Positions 24,284 to 31,255 of a DNA stretch of 31,255 bases are shown here, piece after piece. Position 1 is the first letter of the stretch. Every line of letters begins with the position of its first letter. Position numbers and translations under genes: made by a program. The notes under the pieces are model-generated. The model ran no database searches, was not told the DNA's origin, and saw nothing but the letters and a program-made list of their open reading frames with translations. The stretch is from positions 1 to 31,255 of the forward strand of contig SDOA01000044.1 of NCBI GenBank assembly GCA_004524595.1, in the 5' to 3' direction. Source of the DNA: Candidatus Thorarchaeota archaeon. GTDB lineage: Archaea; Asgardarchaeota; Thorarchaeia; Thorarchaeales; Thorarchaeaceae.

Positions 24284-24898
24284 TTGGTAAATGGAGCAAA
24301 TTTTGCATTGGCGAGTATTCTGAACGATATTAGCGATGTAGAACTCAAGCATTTGATTGCTCATTATGGAAGACCCAAAAAACTGACCTTCAAAGCAGAT
24401 TTTCAAGATTTTGAGTGTGAACTTATTCGTGATAGCCAGCAGAAAGGAAGACTTCATGATGTGACCTGTTTTATTCAACATCAAGACAATGGTTATGTTG
24501 TGATTCAAAAACATCAGTATGGAAATTCAGGAATATATCGAGCGCCTTCAGGTGGTTCAATGAGTGGTGAATCAATTGAAGATGCCGCTATTCGCGAAAT
24601 GCGTGAAGAAACTGGTCTTGAAATCAAACTTGTTCGATTTATTTTAGACTTATCTCTTTACATAGTCTGTGGGTCTGAAACGATACCATGGCGGTCGTTT
24701 GTATTTCTTGCTGATATTATCAGGGGAGAGATGAAACCGTTAGATACTTTCGAGATATTCGACGTGAAAGTGTTGACTCGAGAACAATTACTAGGTGATG
24801 TTGATAGATTAATGAAGGAATCAGGATGGGGCGGATTTAACTATAGATCATTTCTTACAAGAGAATTTTTCAAAGCATTAGATGAGTTGCATATCTGA
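24284..24898 (+). CDS. NUDIX hydrolase
   Basis: About 200 residues with a full NUDIX box, GGSMSGESIEDAAIREMREE followed by TGL (about 90-112), matching Gx5Ex7REUxEExGU. The approach GRLHDVTCFI and IYRAPSGG is typical of an archaeal/bacterial subgroup of unknown substrate. ADP-ribose is an attractive guess because the divergent neighbour is a macro domain gene. The start is uncertain: TTG 24284 gives the longest frame, while TTG 24308 has GGAG about eleven bases upstream. The 67-base gap to the macro gene must hold both promoters. Between its stop and 25089 there are about 190 bases without a gene, holding only a weak six-base-pair hairpin (24895-24913). Confidence 0.88.
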   Translation: MVNGANFALASILNDISDVELKHLIAHYGRPKKLTFKADFQDFECELIRDSQQKGRLHDVTCFIQHQDNGYVVIQKHQYGNSGIYRAPSGGSMSGESIEDAAIREMREETGLEIKLVRFILDLSLYIVCGSETIPWRSFVFLADIIRGEMKPLDTFEIFDVKVLTREQLLGDVDRLMKESGWGGFNYRSFLTREFFKALDELHI

Positions 24899-25089
24899 GT
24901 GAGTGTTACTCAGATTCTAATTATCTGATTACTTACAAAATATGGAGCAGAGGTAAATCGACAGGATGAGTTTTCTTAGCGACATCATAAATTCACTCAA
25001 CTTCCTTACCCCACGACCCTGCCGCTAACCTTCTGCTCATTATTTCATGACTTTGTATTCAATAGCTATCTTGATAGTCTAGCATGTAT

Positions 25090-25671
25090 CTATTGAAATA
25101 CATGTGGGAAAAAGTATCCTCTTTCATGATCACATGCAGGACATCTCTCAGGCGGATGATCTCCCTCATGGATATAACCGCAGTTCGAGCATCGCCATTT
25201 GATTTTCTCTTTCTTTTTAAGAATCGAACCATCAGCTATCGCATCTGCAAGAGCAAGATATCTCTCATGATGCCAAGTTTCAGCATGAGCAATTCTTCTC
25301 CATACAGTAGCAACTTTACTAAAACCTTCTTTGTCTGCAATATCTGCATAACTAGGATACATGTCAGCAAACTCGAATTTCTCTCCAGCGGCTGCGGATC
25401 GTAGATTCTCCTCAGTTGTCCCAATATGACCAGTTGGAAACGCCCATTCAATCTTTAATTCCGGTGTGCATCCACCTTCATCCATAAACTTGAAGAATCG
25501 TGAAGCATGTTCTACCTCTTCATTAGCGGTCTCTTCGAACACCTTTGCAATATACTGATAGCCATCACTCTTTGCAGCTTTGGCGTATCTCAGATAGCGA
25601 TTTCTTGCTTGAGATTCACCTGCAAAGGAAGTCAATAGATTCTTTTCAGTCTGTGTCCCTTTTAATTTCAT
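25090..25671 (-). CDS. rbr: Rubrerythrin
   Basis: Non-haem di-iron peroxidase of 193 residues that reduces hydrogen peroxide in anaerobes. The ferritin-like domain (about 5-145) has diiron ligands in [17 protein letters not shown] and [11 protein letters not shown]-terminal rubredoxin-like domain has two Cys pairs, CSNC and CPAC (Cys164, 167, 180, 183, numbered from GTG 25680). The chosen ATG 25671 follows AGAGTGAGA; GTG 25680 is in frame three codons upstream. It lies 125 bases downstream of the flavodiiron gene on the same strand, with enough room for its own promoter. The short C-terminal extension GYFFPHVFQ is usual. Confidence 0.95.
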   Translation of the reverse strand: MKLKGTQTEKNLLTSFAGESQARNRYLRYAKAAKSDGYQYIAKVFEETANEEVEHASRFFKFMDEGGCTPELKIEWAFPTGHIGTTEENLRSAAAGEKFEFADMYPSYADIADKEGFSKVATVWRRIAHAETWHHERYLALADAIADGSILKKKEKIKWRCSNCGYIHEGDHPPERCPACDHERGYFFPHVFQ

Positions 25672-25796
25672 AATTCTCACTCTCTCTACAGAGAAAGAAC
25701 TACGTCCTTCTCTTTCTCAATACGAGATAAAGAATCGATATTTCTTTTATTAATAAGACTGTCTTTAGACCAGACTAACTTATTGTCGAGTGATAT

Positions 25797-26981
25797 TTAT
25801 TGAAGTCTTGATGCAATTGTTTTTGCCAACTGTTTCACCAATTCATTCTCTTCTTCTGATGGTCTTCCTTTTACTCTAACAACTGGCTCTAATACTTCGA
25901 ACTTAATTTCCTCGAACATTTTTTGGAGTCTTTTGACTCCACCGCCGCCCCAGCCAAAAGTTCCAAAGAGTCCAACAGGACGTGCTGCAAACCGTTTTCC
26001 TTGCAACTCATTCACGTAAGTCCATATCTTTGGAAAAGGAAAGGCATCATATGTTGGGGATCCGATGACAATGACTCCTGTTCGAACTGTATCAGTGATG
26101 ACTTTACTCATTTCACTATAAGATACATTATGAACGGTGACATCTATTCCTAATTCTAGCAGCTCTTTCTTAAGTTTCATAGCAAGACGGTGTGTATAGC
26201 CATACATTGTTCCGTAAACAATCGTGCAATTCTTCTCTAGTTCAGGACTACTCCACTCGTCGTATTTACTCACAATCCACAATGGATTTTTTCGATAGAT
26301 GACACCATGACTTGGAGCTATTATCTTAATATTGATACCAAGATCCTTTACTTTTTTGATAGCACTCTGTACGAATTTAAAATAGGATGTGATGATTGCA
26401 GAAACATACCTCCGGCTCTCATTCTCTACAAGCTCCATGTTTGCTTCATCATCAAAGTGTTTACCATTGAGTGCGCCAAATGCTCCAAAAGCATCACAGC
26501 TGAATAAGATACCTTCTTCAGCAAGCCATGTAGCCATAGTCTCAGGCCAATGCACAAATGGAACATGGATAAATTTCAATGTCTTAGAACCTAATGAGAG
26601 TTCTTCTAAATCCTCAACAGTCTTCTCTTTGAGATCAACATCGTAGAATGACTTGCACATATCAGAAGCTCGGGGAGTATATATGAGTGTAGCATTTGGT
26701 GCTAATTTTGCTATGTCCGGGAGTGCACTAGTATGATCAGGTTCCATGTGATTCAAAATGATGTAATCAATCTCCGATGGATCAACGATTTGGCGAATGT
26801 TATCAATCCATTCGTCCGCCCAAGGACCTTTTACTGTTTCAATAAGGGCAATCTTTTCATCAACTATCAAATAGCTATTATATGACACACCATAAGGAAG
26901 TTTCCAGAGATTTTCAAACAGTTCAGTATGATGGTCATCTACACCAATATAATAAACACCCTTTGCTAGCTCACGATGCAT
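25797..26981 (-). CDS. fprA: Flavodiiron protein (F420H2 oxidase / FprA-like)
   Basis: Oxygen- or NO-reducing flavoprotein of 394 residues. The metallo-beta-lactamase-like domain carries the diiron ligands His78, Glu80, Asp82 and His83 in NHMEPDHTS, His144 in FVHWPE, Asp163 in SCDAFGAFG and His225 in PSHGVIYR. The flavodoxin domain starts near 250 with YGTMYGYTHRLA and contains IGSPTYDAFPFP and FGTFGWGGGG for FMN. No rubredoxin extension is present, as in the methanogen F420H2 oxidases, so F420H2 is the likely donor. The ATG at 26981 follows GGGTG. With rubrerythrin it forms an oxygen and peroxide defence pair. Confidence 0.95.
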   Translation of the reverse strand: MHRELAKGVYYIGVDDHHTELFENLWKLPYGVSYNSYLIVDEKIALIETVKGPWADEWIDNIRQIVDPSEIDYIILNHMEPDHTSALPDIAKLAPNATLIYTPRASDMCKSFYDVDLKEKTVEDLEELSLGSKTLKFIHVPFVHWPETMATWLAEEGILFSCDAFGAFGALNGKHFDDEANMELVENESRRYVSAIITSYFKFVQSAIKKVKDLGINIKIIAPSHGVIYRKNPLWIVSKYDEWSSPELEKNCTIVYGTMYGYTHRLAMKLKKELLELGIDVTVHNVSYSEMSKVITDTVRTGVIVIGSPTYDAFPFPKIWTYVNELQGKRFAARPVGLFGTFGWGGGGVKRLQKMFEEIKFEVLEPVVRVKGRPSEEENELVKQLAKTIASRLQ

Positions 26982-27144
26982 TTTTTACACCCGTTTTTGG
27001 AGGTATATTTTTGGTGTTAATAAGATACGATAAAAGACCTTCCTTATGGGATATCGAAAAAAAACTAAACCTATTTCTGTGAAAGACTATCTTTATTGAC
27101 AATTAGTTCCAATCATGAATAGCCGCAAAAATCATGGATTCTAA

Positions 27145-27819
27145 GTGAAGAATTATAATATTAATAATCAAGTAAAGAGTAAGTCATTGAAGAGGATTGC
27201 ATTGAAACCAACACAGTATATACGAATCTTCATTGTTTTATCAATAATCTGCTCTATACTTCCTGCTTCTAACACTGCTTTCAATGATAACATCATCCGT
27301 TATCAACAAACTGTATTCACACATCATGAGATTGTTATTGACTCATTATCATGGAAAGCGTTCTCAATTGATTGCCATAAAGGAGAAATCATTTCAGGAA
27401 GCTTTGAAGTTCATTGTGATGGTAGTCTTTACCCAGGGGATGAACAGAAATATGATGACTGGATTTCGGAGGGAATTCAGTTCTATATTCTTAATCTAAC
27501 AAGTTATTTACAATTTATTGAGGGACATGCATTCAATAAGAGTTATTGTAAATATGATGTATCAAAACTTTCATGGTCGTTTCAAATTCCAGATAATGGA
27601 AAATGGTATATCATCTATTACAACAACTCTATCTACATGATGACTGTAATTGGAGCGATTAACGCTCAAGATACACAGATTCAGCTTTTTGTCTTCATAG
27701 TTGGAATGATTCTCATCATACCAATAGCACTAAGCTTATTCTATATAGCTTACAAAAAAAAAGAGGTGAGAAAGCTTTGGCTTGTGCCATTACTTTCTTC
27801 TATCACTCTTGTACATTAG
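27145..27819 (+). CDS. Membrane-anchored exported protein, beta-sandwich-like, unknown function
   Basis: Protein of 224 residues. A hydrophobic segment at about 28-46 looks like a signal or anchor. A domain of about 120 residues follows, with alternating hydrophobic residues (GEIISGSFEV, IQFYILNL, SWSFQIPDNGKWYIIYYN) that suggests a small beta-sandwich. A second hydrophobic segment lies at about 181-204, with a basic cytosolic end (YKKKEVRKLW). The ISGSFEV and GKWYIIYYN pattern recalls GOLD/p24-like domains, but this is only a resemblance. GTG 27145 opens the frame without a good ribosome binding site. Its 3' end overlaps the convergent gene by 17 bases. The 163-base gap before it (26982-27144) must hold the fprA promoter. 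Confidence 0.6.
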   Translation: MKNYNINNQVKSKSLKRIALKPTQYIRIFIVLSIICSILPASNTAFNDNIIRYQQTVFTHHEIVIDSLSWKAFSIDCHKGEIISGSFEVHCDGSLYPGDEQKYDDWISEGIQFYILNLTSYLQFIEGHAFNKSYCKYDVSKLSWSFQIPDNGKWYIIYYNNSIYMMTVIGAINAQDTQIQLFVFIVGMILIIPIALSLFYIAYKKKEVRKLWLVPLLSSITLVH

Positions 27820-28219
27820 ATTCTCCTTGATGTTCAATTATCCCATCAAGCAATTCTACAATGGACCTACCAAGTAGGGCTCCAAATCCTCCAAGAAGAC
27901 CTCCGATAAGGCAGCTGATAACAACAACCAACCAACCCAGTCCTGAAAGACCAAGTTGACTCAGGAAGAAATCTGCAATCGTCAATGCTTGTGCTGTCAG
28001 AATCAAATAAGAGAAGAGAAGTAGCCAACCAATAAATACTCCCACAAATCCAACAAAGAATGCCTTACGGTGGCGTTTCACAAAGAGTGCTCCCATTGCA
28101 CCAGCTACGAACATGGCAATCCATGAACCTCCGAGTTGGAGTACTGCTGCAATCACAATAGTAATGATTAATGCTGGAATCATTCCAATATCCGGAAAAA
28201 CTTCGTCTATTTTTTTCAT
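27803..28219 (-). CDS. Small multi-pass membrane protein downstream of the Ntn hydrolase
   Basis: Protein of 138 residues with about four hydrophobic segments (roughly 11-30, 33-47, 53-78 and 93-118) and a short acidic end. It is Gly-rich in the last segment (LIGGLLGGFGALLG). No family is recognised. The ATG at 28219 was chosen over a longer frame to 28258 because GAGGAG lies about ten bases upstream and the gene then starts four bases after the stop of the Ntn hydrolase, an operon-like arrangement. It might act in the same process as that enzyme, but nothing in the sequence shows this. Confidence 0.65.
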   Translation of the reverse strand: MKKIDEVFPDIGMIPALIITIVIAAVLQLGGSWIAMFVAGAMGALFVKRHRKAFFVGFVGVFIGWLLLFSYLILTAQALTIADFFLSQLGLSGLGWLVVVISCLIGGLLGGFGALLGRSIVELLDGIIEHQGESNVQE

Positions 28220-28223
28220 CGTA

Positions 28224-30827
28224 TCAACTCCTCGGTCGGAATAGAATAATATACTCAATCATTGACCCATCATCAGCTTCATTGAACGCTTCAGCTGTCA
28301 GATAATTGAACTCTAAGATATAACCATAGTGTGCAGTTGTTTCATTATAGGTATACCAGAGTTGGAAAAGGTCATCCCAATGCGGACTAAACATTACTTG
28401 GCTTTGCCCACCAGGATATACAGTATAATACTTGGGCGTTGGCTCATAACTGACAACCATCCTTCTAGATGGACCACTTTGAACTACCCACCCTGATCCA
28501 ACATTTATGGTATAGCCACTACCACTATGAGCTCCTCCACCAATATAGGTTAGACCCGCAAGATGCTTGATGAGAATAGTATGATACTTGCCATAAACCC
28601 AATCCTCCACATCATCACTTAGTTCATAGAGATTAATCGAAGTAAGGTCCAAAGCTCTCACGAGAATCTCTGCAAGCGTTTCATTTGATTCAGGTGTTGA
28701 ATGGTCATCAATATAGAAAGAGATGTGTTCAGTTATCACCCATTCAAGAACTGGAATTTGGACAATTGATTCATCTAGATTCTTGGATCTGACCTCATCA
28801 AAGACCTCCCATCTGATAGCATCAAGCAAGTAGATCCAAATGGTAGGTGCAATGAGCTCTGCCGACATTTTGTAGTCCCAGACTTCAAGTATTTCAATTA
28901 ATTGTTCTACTTTATCATCATCATGGCCATCAGTACTCCATGCATCTAGAACATATGGTAGTAATTTTTCAGCGGTCAAATCTACCACATCAGCCTGTAG
29001 TTTCATCATATCCTCAACTGTGATATTAGTCCAGCTTTCAAGAACAGAATGAATCCGTTCTCCTCTGTAATCAGGGCTCTGTGCTCCAAGAATTGTATAA
29101 GGATATGATGCTGGGTCAATTGATTTCTGGTTTGCAGATTGAAGGAAGCATTGTGTAGGATTCACAGATCGAGGATTGAATGCATAAGGGACATTACTAA
29201 TCATGCCAACAGAATCATTCAGTGCTGTTATAGGAAAGTTACCTGAATACCCCTGTCGTATTGGGAATCTACCTGCCACTGTAAGAGCAATATTGCCTTC
29301 ATCGTCTGCATATATGAAATTGTGAGGAGGCGAGTCCCACCAATACATTGCTTCAAAGTAATCATCCAAATTGTTTGCACGATTCAACAATCCAAGAGTG
29401 AGAACTTCGTGAGTGATACTCAATCCAGTCCAATTCATGGCTAAATTCGGATGAGATTCTTCAGTGTCAGAATAATACGTGCTAATCACCGAATCGATAC
29501 ACGGACCATGTACTGACCAAAAGACCTGAAAATCAACATCAGGTCCTCCCTTTACTTTGATTGTTTCATTTCTAATAACAAGGTTTCTCCACTCATTATT
29601 GTAACGATACTGTATTGGGTTCAAAGGATTGAGTTGTTCGACAAAGATGTCGAGAACATCCGCTCCAACATTTGTCATTCCCCATGATATGTGTTCAGTA
29701 TGCCCAATCAAAACACCTGGCGTTCCCGGCAGACTGCCACCTTGGACATTTAGCGGCTCTTCTTCATCAAGGACAACAATATGAACCTCATACCAGAGTG
29801 AAGGAGCTTGAAGAGAGAGATGCGGGTCATTTGCTAGTATGGCCTGTCCATTTGAAGTCTTACTTCCATTGACTGCCCAACTATTACTTCCAATCACTCC
29901 TGTATCGCCGAAGAGATTGATCATTTTTGAGGTGATTTCCAATAAATCATTTAATTTATCAATTGAGATTAGGTCCTGTGGCTCTTCATTCAAGGCAAAG
30001 CTTGGAGGAGGGACAATCATTGCAGGATAGCCACCAGGTGCGTCTGCAAAATCAGCAAGGCTTAGATTATATTGTTCTGGAATAATTGGAATTGTATTCG
30101 GATATACCTCTGGAAAGAGCTCGCTGTACATGGTATCATTATTCAGAGTGCTTCTGATGAACTCATTCCGTAAATCTCGCACGCCCCCCGAGAGACCCCA
30201 TGTCATATATTTAGCCCAGATAAAAGAATCAATTGGTGTGAAATGTTTTGGGGTAAATCCAAGAATCTTGAATTCGATTGGCGTTGTTTCACTGGTCATC
30301 GAGTCAATGAAGGCATTAATTCCAATTACATGCGCATGAACACATCGAAGAGTGTAATCAACATCATCATTAGAATCTGCATTATCAAGATACCACTGAT
30401 ATGTATCTTCAGCAGATTTTGCCAGTCCAATTGATCGATGGAATTTGTCTGCATCAATTGCATAATCCTCTCCACCAACTACTTCGCTTATCCTTCCTGA
30501 AGCAAGATATACTTGCATCACTATCTGAAAGAGACGGTCTCTTGCATGCATGTACCCAAGAGCAATAAATGCGTCTTCAACTGTATCACCATAGATATGA
30601 GGTATACCCCATTCATCAATAATGACCTCTGCACCAGATATTACATCTGGAAGAATGACGCGTTCAGTATTTTGATGCTGGATTCCTCTTCCAACATCAA
30701 AGATTCCACCCCAAGGCTGAAGTATACCTAGACCTCCTGCAAGGGGACCAATAGGCATTGTTAGCAAAACAATGAGAGCTACTGGACCAATAAATGATAA
30801 TCCAAGATTAATGATTTTCCTCTTCAC
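28224..30827 (-). CDS. Penicillin-acylase-type Ntn hydrolase, membrane-anchored or exported
   Basis: N-terminal-nucleophile amidohydrolase of 867 residues (penicillin amidase family, which includes acylases of beta-lactams and acyl-homoserine lactones). A signal or anchor helix lies at 7-30. The alpha part has EVIIDEWGIPHIYG and FIALGYMHARDRLFQ. The self-cleavage point is GSNSWAVNG, with Ser314 as the expected N-terminal nucleophile of the beta chain. ILANDPHLSL and IGHTEHISWGMTNVGAD follow in family order. The length is normal for an unprocessed precursor. The start is GTG 30827 after GGAGAG. The gene follows a paralogue (30917 onwards) on the same strand by 89 bases. The physiological substrate is unknown. 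Confidence 0.92.
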   Translation of the reverse strand: MKRKIINLGLSFIGPVALIVLLTMPIGPLAGGLGILQPWGGIFDVGRGIQHQNTERVILPDVISGAEVIIDEWGIPHIYGDTVEDAFIALGYMHARDRLFQIVMQVYLASGRISEVVGGEDYAIDADKFHRSIGLAKSAEDTYQWYLDNADSNDDVDYTLRCVHAHVIGINAFIDSMTSETTPIEFKILGFTPKHFTPIDSFIWAKYMTWGLSGGVRDLRNEFIRSTLNNDTMYSELFPEVYPNTIPIIPEQYNLSLADFADAPGGYPAMIVPPPSFALNEEPQDLISIDKLNDLLEITSKMINLFGDTGVIGSNSWAVNGSKTSNGQAILANDPHLSLQAPSLWYEVHIVVLDEEEPLNVQGGSLPGTPGVLIGHTEHISWGMTNVGADVLDIFVEQLNPLNPIQYRYNNEWRNLVIRNETIKVKGGPDVDFQVFWSVHGPCIDSVISTYYSDTEESHPNLAMNWTGLSITHEVLTLGLLNRANNLDDYFEAMYWWDSPPHNFIYADDEGNIALTVAGRFPIRQGYSGNFPITALNDSVGMISNVPYAFNPRSVNPTQCFLQSANQKSIDPASYPYTILGAQSPDYRGERIHSVLESWTNITVEDMMKLQADVVDLTAEKLLPYVLDAWSTDGHDDDKVEQLIEILEVWDYKMSAELIAPTIWIYLLDAIRWEVFDEVRSKNLDESIVQIPVLEWVITEHISFYIDDHSTPESNETLAEILVRALDLTSINLYELSDDVEDWVYGKYHTILIKHLAGLTYIGGGAHSGSGYTINVGSGWVVQSGPSRRMVVSYEPTPKYYTVYPGGQSQVMFSPHWDDLFQLWYTYNETTAHYGYILEFNYLTAEAFNEADDGSMIEYIILFRPRS

Positions 30828-30916
30828 AATCTCTCCGTCCTCATTAATCGTATTCTAAAGTAGTATACAACGCGACTCTTAAGCATTCGGAGAAGATCTT
30901 TAGTCATGGAAAACAC

Positions 30917-31255
30917 TCAAGGGATTAGGTTTATTCTTCGTTCAATCATGGTTCCATTGATATCAGCATCAATGAAATCTTCAACTGATACAAATGCATA
31001 GACTTCATGGTAATGATAGTGATGAGATTCTTCGTCAAAATCGAAATATAACTGGAAGAGATCATCAAAGTGTCTGCTAAATATATTACCACTCTGTCCT
31101 CCAGCAACAACAATTCTTGAACTCATTCTATCATTTAGATCAAGTACGTATCGGTATACAGGTCCTGAACTCATCTCCCAACCATGGGATGGAAATAGTG
31201 TATGTTGCCCTCGAATTGGACCTCCTTCAATTGTTGTCAGTCCAGCCATATGTTC
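30917..31255 (-). CDS. Second penicillin-acylase-type Ntn hydrolase, C-terminal part only (cut by window edge)
   Basis: The frame stays open to the right edge and ends with TAA at 30917. Its visible 112 residues match the C terminus of the 28224-30827 protein segment by segment: HMAGLTTIEGG against HLAGLTYIGGG, GGQSGNIFSRHFDDLFQLYF against GGQSQVMFSPHWDDLFQLWY, and DINGTMIERRI against DDGSMIEYII. It is therefore a tandem paralogue, not a duplicate of recent origin, since identity is moderate. The catalytic Ser lies outside the window. Confidence 0.85.
   Translation of the reverse strand, partial: EHMAGLTTIEGGPIRGQHTLFPSHGWEMSSGPVYRYVLDLNDRMSSRIVVAGGQSGNIFSRHFDDLFQLYFDFDEESHHYHYHEVYAFVSVEDFIDADINGTMIERRINLIP

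Noticed and set aside
24217..24348. Longer N terminus for the macro domain protein
   Set aside because: The extra 44 residues have no family match and overlap the divergent NUDIX gene; ATG 24216 has a clear GGAGG.
24895..24913. Hairpin CTGAGT/ACTCAG after the NUDIX gene as a terminator
   Set aside because: Only six base pairs, and no T run follows.
25686..25720. Near-inverted purine/pyrimidine repeat upstream of rubrerythrin as a redox operator
   Set aside because: The arms have two mismatches and simple AG/CT composition, so chance pairing is likely.
1..31255. CRISPR arrays, tRNA or rRNA genes, insertion sequences, attachment sites
   Set aside because: I looked in the intergenic regions by eye and saw no regularly spaced repeats, cloverleaf-like patterns, transposase-like proteins or terminal inverted repeats.

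Overview
The window looks like a chromosomal segment of an Asgard archaeon (Promethearchaeota). Three things suggest this: a Ras/Rab-like small GTPase with all five G motifs, archaeal promoter and T-run terminator signals, and archaeal protein types (TrpB2, ADP-forming acyl-CoA synthetase alpha subunit, 2-phosphoglycerate kinase family, F420H2-oxidase-like flavodiiron protein). GTG and TTG starts are common. The exact Asgard lineage cannot be fixed from this sequence; Thorarchaeia-like is only a guess.

Layout. 1-441: a possible acidic tail of an upstream gene and a small membrane protein. 702-12112: one long plus-strand operon for an 11-gene complex I-like membrane oxidoreductase in the order A-J-K-C-D-H-I-M-L-M-N, with tight or overlapping junctions. 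It has no nuoB, no NuoEFG input module, and four antiporter-like subunits instead of three. 12169-14768 (minus): a PAS-GAF-PAS histidine kinase followed by the small GTPase. 14787-16629: a regulated trpB2 unit with a 10-bp-phased array of TGNACA hexamers, a TATA box, a short leader ORF, trpB2 and a strong terminator. 16621-19487 (minus): OB-fold protein, 2-phosphoglycerate kinase family protein and AcdA. 19571-21720: stand-alone receiver domain, then a large membrane protein with a zinc ribbon and acidic tail, ending in a terminator. 21824-23185: CoA-disulfide-reductase-like flavoprotein. 23189-24898: two adjacent macro-domain genes and a divergent NUDIX hydrolase. 25090-26981 (minus): flavodiiron protein and rubrerythrin. 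27145-31255: a small membrane protein, another membrane protein, and two tandem penicillin-acylase-type Ntn hydrolases, the second cut by the window edge.

How they work together. The complex probably couples oxidation of a reduced cytoplasmic carrier (ferredoxin or F420H2, not determinable here) to ion translocation. Its catalytic and E-channel residues are unusual: NuoD has a half-hydrogenase, half-complex-I active-site signature, NuoK and NuoA each lack a key glutamate, and the NuoL lateral helix carries an exact 26-residue internal repeat that fits the extra NuoM. The rubrerythrin/flavodiiron pair and the CoADR-like enzyme suggest an anaerobe that must remove oxygen and peroxide. The macro/NUDIX group suggests ADP-ribose metabolism. 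The most interesting signals are the remodelled four-antiporter complex and the TRP-box-like operator array in front of trpB2.
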